In this document: positions 57,665 to 64,000 of the stretch, one piece after another
Layout: each line of letters starts with the position of its first letter
Numbering within the stretch: position 1 is the stretch's first letter
Assembly (NCBI GenBank): GCA_001600615.1
Contig: BCKK01000001.1
Coordinates: forward strand, 2,085,082 to 2,149,081
Length of the DNA: 64,000 nt
Direction: 5' to 3'
Origin: Dioszegia crocea
Lineage: Eukaryota > Basidiomycota > Tremellomycetes > Tremellales > Bulleribasidiaceae
The notes under the pieces: generated by a model
The model's database searches: none
What the model saw: the letters and a program-made list of their open reading frames with translations, nothing else
Told to the model about the DNA's origin: nothing
Made by a program: the position numbers and the translations under genes

Positions 57665-58567
57665 ATGGCAAACCCCACATCTCCGATGATCCCGGACCGA
57701 GCGACTGGTCAGGTCAACGTTCCTTTGTTGCCAGGCCCACACACTGCTCAAGGTAAGTACCCGCAACCCTTCAGGCGGCGCTGAGCATTAAGGTCCTGGT
57801 CAACATTCTTCGACTCTGGCACCTGCTGTCGGCGATGGATACAAGCAAACCCCATACGCGGCTACCTGGATGCCGCATGATAACAGCAAAATCGAGGGAG
57901 GTCCAAGCGCGGGCATTGCGGTCAGGTACGCTTTGATGGTAAGTCTATACCATGGCCCTGTCATGTCCACTCAACGTTCGGGCACCAGAGGAGACATCTA
58001 GACCCAGGCTTACCCATCAGGCGACGCATTTCGTCCTTTTGGCCGTGACTACAATCGTGACGGCTCTCGCTGTTTCCGATATCCTCTTCCTTTCCATCCA
58101 CCTCGCCCTATCCCTCGCCTTCCTCATCTACATCCCCGCGGCCTTGGGCTTGACGATCTCTAGGAAGAGGAATCACTTTGATCACGCCGGTGGTGAAGTC
58201 GCGTATTTGGTCGTGCAGTGGGTTGGATGGTTGAGTGAGTCATTAATCACGTCTCCAATCTGGATTGAGTATAAGCTGAGGCTCTATAGCTTGCGTCATC
58301 ATTAGCGCCATCTATGTCGGTGTGACCGAATGCGGCACTTCTCGCAGAGTCTACAACTCCAGAACCGGCCAGTACACTTCAATCCGTTACAGCCCGCGAG
58401 CCTGTGGCGGGGTCATCGCCACTCTCGGCCTTTCGGCGGCTCACCTGGCGTTACTGCTGGGGTGGATGATCTGGGTGATTGTGGTCGTCCACAGGGCTAG
58501 TCCCGGGTACCCGGGCAGGGCGTACAATGTCAGCACGGCATGGTTGTTGCGCGGATGGCGAGCTTGA
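57665..58567 (+). CDS. Tetraspan membrane protein B (tandem family, copy 2)
   Basis: Four exons; about 240 residues. The N-terminus MANPTSPMIPDRATGQVNVP is shorter than in copy A and has one extra intron (about 57752-57790). It then converges on the family sequence: KIEGGPSAGIAVRYALM at intron 2 (phase 0), helices THFVLLAVTTIVTALAV and LFLSIHLALSLAFLIYIPAA, loop SRKRNHFDHAGGEVAYLVVQ, a phase-1 intron, TCVIISAIYVGVTECG, polar loop with C-x23-C, helix LGLSAAHLALLLGWMIWVIV and the end NVSTAWLLRGWRA. The C-terminal nine residues are identical to copy A. Closest paralogue is copy A. Confidence 0.82.
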
Positions 58568-59052
58568 GGGGAGTCTGATGCTGTAGGGGCGAGAGGCGCG
58601 ATGAAAGGATGATTTGGAATGAGGGACTTACATAGACTAAAAGCTGCTCAGGTTAAGCAACTGTAGATAGTAGCGACACTTATACTTGTGCCTGTTCCGC
58701 AAAGATCTCAGCCATAGAGCATTACAGGCGTGAAAAATCGCAGATGCACGCGCTGTCACCTCCACAGGTGGTACGACGGCTGCCACCTGGGCAGTCTGAC
58801 TGCATACAGTCAGGCTCGATACATCCTTTGTATGTGGATCAGCCAGGAGCTAGCTGGCGCATCCCTTGATTCCCCTGTCTTGGCCTTTTCAATTGTGCTG
58901 GGGAGATTACACATATAAACGGGCATGGGATACCGCCAATTGTCAGTCAACTGCGCAAGTTTGCATCATCTACCAGTACTTGCAGAACTCTGCAATTGGT
59001 GCCGGCTAGGTACCTACCAAGTAGACTGAAAGCCTCGAGCACTACGGCACAG
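58568..59052. other. Intergenic region between tetraspan copies B and C
   Basis: 3' UTR of copy B and promoter of copy C, with TATAAA at 58914-58919. No coding signal; the GTG-initiated extension from 58996 is rejected. Confidence 0.5.
58914..58919 (+). promoter_or_regulatory. TATA element, tetraspan copy C
   Basis: ACATATAAAC about 135 bp before the ATG at 59053. Confidence 0.45.
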
Positions 59053-60061
59053 ATGGCTCTGCCTGAGATTGCACCATCAGTGGTCGCCGTCAGTGGCACC
59101 ATAGTATCTGGCCCAGCTGAACAAATCATCAGCTCCTCCGACACGCACATCGGAGATCCAGCTCAAGGTGCAGATACCGGTCAGTCGATCAGCACACCTA
59201 TCAAGTCAATTGATCACGCACAGCATCTCTCCGCTCCTCTCCTAAGTGTAGATCCACAGCCAGTGCTTCGCTTTCCCCGTTTCTCCCTGCCTTTCCGTGA
59301 CATAGGAATAAGACGATCTTCGACTAGCAAGACGGCTGAGGAACCACAAACAGAAGCTAAAAGGAAGGAATGTGTTTCCGGGTCGCGAGGCGAGACCGAG
59401 TCAGAGGGAAGTCCAAGCGTCAACGTGGGAATAAGACACGGGTTGATGGTAAGTCTGATCTAGCTTGAGTTTCTCAGTCAGCTACCTTGCGCCTCGCGCT
59501 AATCTCGGATTCCAGGCCGCCCATCTCTGCCTCTTGCTCTTCTCATCAGTATTCACCGGGATCTTCTTGAATCAGCATCGTCTAGCTTTGCTCGCCCATT
59601 GCGCACTCACTGTGGCCTTTCTCATATATGTCCCGGCAGCGTTCACCTTGACACTCATGAAGGGGCGGAATGAGTTCGATCACGCCGGTGGAGAAATTGC
59701 GTATCTGGTCATTCAGCAAATTGGGTTGTCTGGTGAGTCTTCCTGTCGCTTCCAAGTAATCCCCAACACAAACTGAACATTGTCAGTCATCGGCACAATC
59801 AACGCCATGTACGTTTCCAATACCCTATGCGAGAGTCGACAACGTACCTACAGTGGAAGTAAGTACACCTGGTCGCAGCCGGAACTCTACTCGTGTCAAT
59901 GGTCGAGCGCGATCCTGGGATTGTCGTTGGCGCACGTCTTCTTGTTGTTGGGCTGGATGATCTGGGTGATTGTGTTGGTATACAGGCAAAATCCTAAAGA
60001 TCCCAAGAAAGCGTTCAGAGTCAGCACGGCCGGCTTGCTGCGAGGCCCGATGGTGGTGTAG
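59053..60061 (+). CDS. Tetraspan membrane protein C (tandem family, copy 3)
   Basis: Three exons, about 295 residues. The N-terminal polar region is longer (about 130 residues, starting MALPEIAPSVVAVSG) and unrelated in sequence to copies A and B until SEGSPSVNVGIRHGLM at intron 1 (phase 0). The membrane part is AAHLCLLLFSSVFTGIF, LLAHCALTVAFLIYVPAAF, loop KGRNEFDHAGGEIAYLVIQ, phase-1 intron, VIGTINAMYVSNTLCES, loop with C-x21-C, LGLSLAHVFLLLGWMIWVIV and the end RVSTAGLLRGPMVV. It is the most divergent of the three: the terminal AWLLRGWRA is altered to AGLLRGPMVV. All family landmarks and both intron positions are kept, so it looks functional rather than decayed. Confidence 0.8.
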
Positions 60062-60269
60062 GGGGGAGCTGTCAGTTAGGACTAGATGATAGTAGACGCC
60101 CAAAGGCAAGTACATATCTCGAGCAATCAGTATTGAACGTGATTAGCCCCAGCTACCGGTCTCCGCCAGTCTCTTTAGCTGGCACGCATAGATGATCACC
60201 CAAGGTCCTGAAACAGCCTCTTCAACACCTGCAAAAATATCCCTCTCCACACGACCGGGGTAAGTCCGC

Positions 60270-61415
60270 TCAATGTCCCTCTCTTTCCACCTTATACACC
60301 TCCTGTCCGACCTTCCACCACCCACCCTGCTCACCTCCCACGCAGAACTGTCCAGCAAACTCCAGCTCGAGAGGATGTAGCCTCTTCCCCACAATGACGA
60401 CCGAGTGGAGCGGTCCGCCGAATTCTTCCTCTGATAGTTGACTAAGTTCTTCCAACGTCCCTGAGATGAGGCGCTGGGTCGGGGTGCCCATCCGAGAGAG
60501 GGAGATAGCGAGTGTGGATTTGGGAGGAAGGAGGGAAGGGCCGTTATCGACGACTGATTCGAGATCAGAATCATCGTCGGCCGGAGCGGGGACAGTCTCA
60601 GAAGAGGCTGGCTGCTCTGAGTCGGTAATGGGTGGGGAAGGTGCAGGATGCCGTTGAGATTCGGTAAGCAGCATTTGCTGGAAGGCTGTGTATGGCGACA
60701 TGAACCGTGGTGGCTCATAGACCAGTCGACCCCTGAGCACATCAGTCAATCTTCGCCCGTTCCGCGATAGATGATGCTCACCTTGCCATGTTCTCCTCGC
60801 TCTGCTCCCTGACTTTGATATCTAGCAGCACTAGCGTGTGCATCCCCACTCGCAGATTCTCCTCAAGGCGGTCATACCAGCTTCCAGGCGTCCAGGTCTC
60901 GGTGTAGAATGGCAGACTTAATGTCTGACCAAAGCTGTAGAGTTGTAATCCGGTCGATCCGAGAGCAGTGAGAATGGAGGTGTTGTGTATGACCTGAGTA
61001 GGGATTTTGAGGGCGGCAGCGCGGAGCAGTAGGTCGGTGTGGGTCGTTGCGCTACAGGTATCAGCTCTGCACTGACTATCACTGAGAGGCCCATTTGTAC
61101 CTACCTTAGCGGATCTCCAGCTACTAGAAATGCAACATCCTCTTTATCCGCATCCCGCAAAATCTCGTCTGCTTCTAGCTCGACCGTCTCTCGATATGCC
61201 GGGATGATGGGCTTGCCATAGAATGCCTCGAGGCGCTCAGTCGACACAGTCAGGATAGAAGTGTAGTATTCGAGGTAGATCCGAGAACAGCCTTTGATAG
61301 CCTAGGCGAAGTCAGCTTTGGACATTTCGCCAGGGCTGATGCATAGACTCACCTCTAACCCCTTGACTGTAATGTCCTTCTCGTCAGACAAGCCTAGGCC
61401 TATAACGTAGAGCAT
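60270..61415 (-). CDS. DPH5: Diphthine methyl ester synthase
   Basis: S-adenosylmethionine-dependent methyltransferase of diphthamide synthesis, modifying a histidine of elongation factor 2 in the cytosol. Four exons, about 310 residues. N-terminus [20 protein letters not shown], then [108 protein letters not shown] and [17 protein letters not shown], all typical of DPH5. A Ser/Pro/Asp insert follows, then the C-terminal [32 protein letters not shown]. The insert is a lineage feature; no catalytic element is missing. Confidence 0.96.
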
Positions 61416-61738
61416 ATTGATGTGGAAGTGCAGAGAGTGAGCAAAGGATAAGATTATTGAAAATTTTTAAGATGGTGCCGCAAGATTTCGGATCTCTCGC
61501 TTCATCATGACCTGAACCTGATTTGCCCTGGTCGAAACCTGTTTGCGAGTCTAGGCTATGGTTGTGGGGCTTCTGCGAACGACCTTGCTCCGTTATTCTA
61601 GGCTAATGACTACACACCATTTGCATGGGATAAGGCTACATTGGTCTCGTTTCAGGATACTGCTCGTCTTCGTACACGCACACCTCGCCTCCGGCCACCC
61701 CCTCCCCGTATCACCCCTCAGCCCACACTATACACCCC
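61416..61738. other. Intergenic region between DPH5 and the SAP-domain kinase
   Basis: Promoter of DPH5 and 3' UTR of the kinase (both minus strand). Nothing else seen. Confidence 0.5.
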
Positions 61739-64000
61739 TCAAATGTCCGCAATGATCACCTCGAGGTCCGCGACGACATCACTCATGGTCGGCCGCTCGC
61801 TCGGGTCCTGATGCCACATGCGCTCCATGAGGTTGACCGGTTCCGCTCCCCAGTGTTTCCTCAGTCCAGCGACGGACGGCCGGCGGCTCTTTTGTCCAAC
61901 CACATCATAGATGTAATGTTCATTATGGCCTTCCCACGGATATTTCTGCTTTGGTCAGCTTACTCAAGTTTTCAAAGGCGAAAGATCGAACTCACCTTCT
62001 CTCCAGTCCACCCTGACATCATCTCCCAATATACCAATCCCGCCGAGAATACATCCACCTTATAATCATACCTCGGACTGGCATGCCACAACTCCGGCGC
62101 CTGCCAATTGACAGTCCCGACCAAACTCCGAATCATGGATCTGGTAGATGTCTTGACTCGCGCCAAGCCGAAATCGCCCACTTTCGCCTGGCCAGCGCGG
62201 TTGATGAGGATATTGGAGGATTTACAATCTCGGTGGATAATGGCTGGGCGGCGGGTGTGGAGATATTCGAGACCGCGGGCTATATCTAGCATAAGGCCTA
62301 GCAGGCGTTTAAGACTAGGGGTACCGACATTACGCTTGCGGAGTCAGCTGTTGATCGCGCCCAAGATACTCGGTCGACAGAACTCACGATGTAGTCGAAT
62401 AGATCTCCATTTTCGCATAGCTCGCTTACTAGCATACACTGGATCTGCGACGAGTCCTCGGGTATACAGATACCCTTGAACCGTACAATGTTCGGATGGC
62501 TGAACTCCGAGAGTAATTTCAACTCTCGAATGTCCATTTCACTGAGGTGACTTCGGAATTCCGATATGGCGACCTTTCGACCCTTGCACTTCCCGACATA
62601 TACACTATGAGTATCAGCATAGTCCGGTATCTCCATGCGGATGCAAAAACTTACTCCTTGAAACCCCCACTCCCGATCCGCTCGAGCTTTGTCAAATGTT
62701 CAGGCAGAATGATGCTGTCTTCCAGGCCCAACTCTGCCAGATCCAAATTCAAATCGGCATCTTTCTCCTGCTTCCCTTCATCGCTGGGTGCTGGCGGCGT
62801 TGCGGGATCCTCGGCATGTATATGATCGCGAAGTAGTACTGGAGTTCGCTTGCCTTTGACGTGTACGTTGGAACCGATAGCGTGAATAATTTTATTCTTA
62901 GTTGTATGTGTAGACCGGGAAGATTTGGATTTCGAGAGGGACGAAGATTGTTTGGGGGAAGTCTGACGGGCGGTAACCTGAGATGAAGAGGAAAGGGATG
63001 ATGAGGGTGATTCATTGGCGAGATTCTGCTCATCTCGCTGTTCTTGTCAGTCAGATTTGGCAATATGACTCACCCATTCCAGCAATGCCTTGGCGAGCTG
63101 CGGCTTGGTTCCCCCTACTTCTATCCCCCTAGATTCGCATAACTGTACCAGCTCGTCTCGGAGAAGTCTGGTCAAGGACGACAGTGTTGCAGCGTCCAGA
63201 TCGATATCTGAGAAATCAGCTCAATTCGACTATGCCACATATTCCACGCACCAAACTCTGCGACGCTGCCTTCATCTGAGGCATCTTCCATATCCTCTTC
63301 TTCCTCCTCCGCTTCCTCGTCCTCATCATCCACCTCCATATCTGGATCATCCCGCGCTTCTTGTCTCAGCTTTCGTTTCCGGGAGCGTAATCCCCCGAAC
63401 GCTTGTCCATATCGGGAATCGCGGGGTGGTCCCTCAGTCTCGGTTTGCTCGGTCTCATTACCGTCATCGGCTTCTTCGTCAAGCTCCTCACCATCTGCCC
63501 ATCAGCACGATCAGATAACAGAGCAGAGCAATAACATACCCTCATCCTCCATTCCCTCATCGTCATTAACGTCGGCATCTTGCTCGACCTCCATCCCCTC
63601 ATCCTCGTCTGGGGTAAGACTGGGACTGCTTTCCGCGCGCAAAGCTTTTAACGCCTTCGCCTTGGCCCTTCGCTTTGGCAGACTCGCACCCTCCCTGCCC
63701 GAGCTGCGACTGGAATCGCTCGAAGCGATGATTTGACTTCTCGTTCGCGTGCTTGGTCCAGGCGACGAATCTCCGTCTTCCTCAGTATCGCCACCTTCGT
63801 CCTCATCGTCTGCATCTGGTTCGCTAGGCGGTGGCGGGATCTCGACCATGGATTTGGTTCTGGAGCGTAATCGAGCGACAAGAGGTGTGGGCTCTGGCAT
63901 ATCGGTATCTGTCGCTTCCCCATCTTGCTCAGTCTCATCACCCCCATCCAACTCGGTACCATCTTCGTCCTCTGATCTGAGCCGATTTGGCTGAGACTGG
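61739..64000 (-). CDS. SAP-domain protein kinase with WNK-like lysine arrangement (5' end outside the window)
   Basis: Partial gene, truncated at the right edge. N-terminal visible part is acidic and Ser/Pro-rich, with KRRAKAKALKALRAE and KRK-rich stretches that could be nuclear signals. A SAP motif (about 63080-63215) reads LRDELVQLCESRGIEVGG and KPQLAKALLEW, a DNA-binding helix-turn-helix. The kinase domain (62690-61739) is TKL-like: LERIGSGGFKDVYVGKCKG, GRKVAISEFRSHLSEMDI, ELKLLSEFSHPNIVRFKGIC, IIHRDCKSSNILIN, KVGDFGLARVKTSTRS, GTVNWQAPELWHA, VDVFSAGLVYWEMM. The beta-3 lysine of VAIK is Ser (codon 62562-62564). A Lys (codon 62657-62659) follows the glycine-loop Phe, as in WNK kinases. HRD and DFG are intact. 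C-terminus LEVIIADI. Probably nuclear and catalytically competent by the WNK route; that is inference. Confidence 0.85.

Noticed and set aside
58996..59052. Upstream extension of tetraspan copy C
   Set aside because: Begins with GTG; the ATG at 59053 is the first in frame.

Overview
The window is nuclear DNA of a basidiomycete yeast, most likely a tremellomycete in the Cryptococcus/Kwoniella/Tremella/Saitozyma neighbourhood; I cannot place the genus. The evidence is compact spacing, almost every gene broken by several 40-100 nt introns with GT(A/G)AGT donors and CTGAC/CTAAC/CTGAT branch motifs 8-15 nt before the acceptor, and protein family members typical of that group. There are four ambiguous bases (38306, 54718, 54721, 54723). 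I see no transposon, CRISPR array or bacterial operon logic.

Layout. 0.8-4.2 kb: acetate-type transporter, small CsbD/Hmp1-like protein, UBC4/5-type ubiquitin-conjugating enzyme. 4.5-10.1 kb: MTD1 (one-carbon metabolism), ERG5 (ergosterol C-22 desaturase), a short-chain dehydrogenase. 10.4-17.4 kb: an intron-containing tRNA-Ala, the CK2 catalytic subunit, then one long gene joining F-BAR, RhoGAP and glucosamine-6-phosphate N-acetyltransferase (GNA1) domains. 17.7-25 kb: RDS3/PHF5A splicing factor, a four-span membrane protein, YOP1 and an ERJ5-like ER J-protein. 25.2-30.6 kb: full-size PDR-type ABC transporter. 31-37.6 kb: ECM15-like thiamine-binding-fold protein with a 5-nt exon, a CUS2/Tat-SF1 splicing factor, and a large Sds3/Dep1-domain protein. 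38-45.2 kb: DUF4149/TMEM205-like membrane protein, MARVEL-like membrane protein, rhomboid protease, DinB-fold protein. 45.2-54.5 kb: GH20 hexosaminidase, MIT-domain protein, HAL4/SAT4-type kinase. 56.2-60.1 kb: three tandem paralogous four-span membrane proteins. 60.3-64 kb: DPH5 and a SAP-domain kinase running off the right edge.

Themes. Most genes are housekeeping. The points I consider most unusual are: (1) the RhoGAP-GNA1 fusion, physically joining a cell-polarity regulator to the chitin/UDP-GlcNAc precursor enzyme; (2) an apparently undescribed tetraspan family with three tandem copies and a fourth divergent copy 36 kb away, sharing an AGGEVAYL-type motif, a phase-1 intron and a paired-cysteine loop; (3) a SAP-domain kinase lacking the beta-3 lysine but carrying a lysine where WNK kinases do; (4) a 5-nt exon next to a GC-AG intron. 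Chitin/GlcNAc-linked functions appear twice (GNA1 domain, GH20), and two SF3b-associated splicing factors are present, but I do not see co-regulated clusters. CDS spans include introns; exon boundaries were read by eye from splice motifs and frame.
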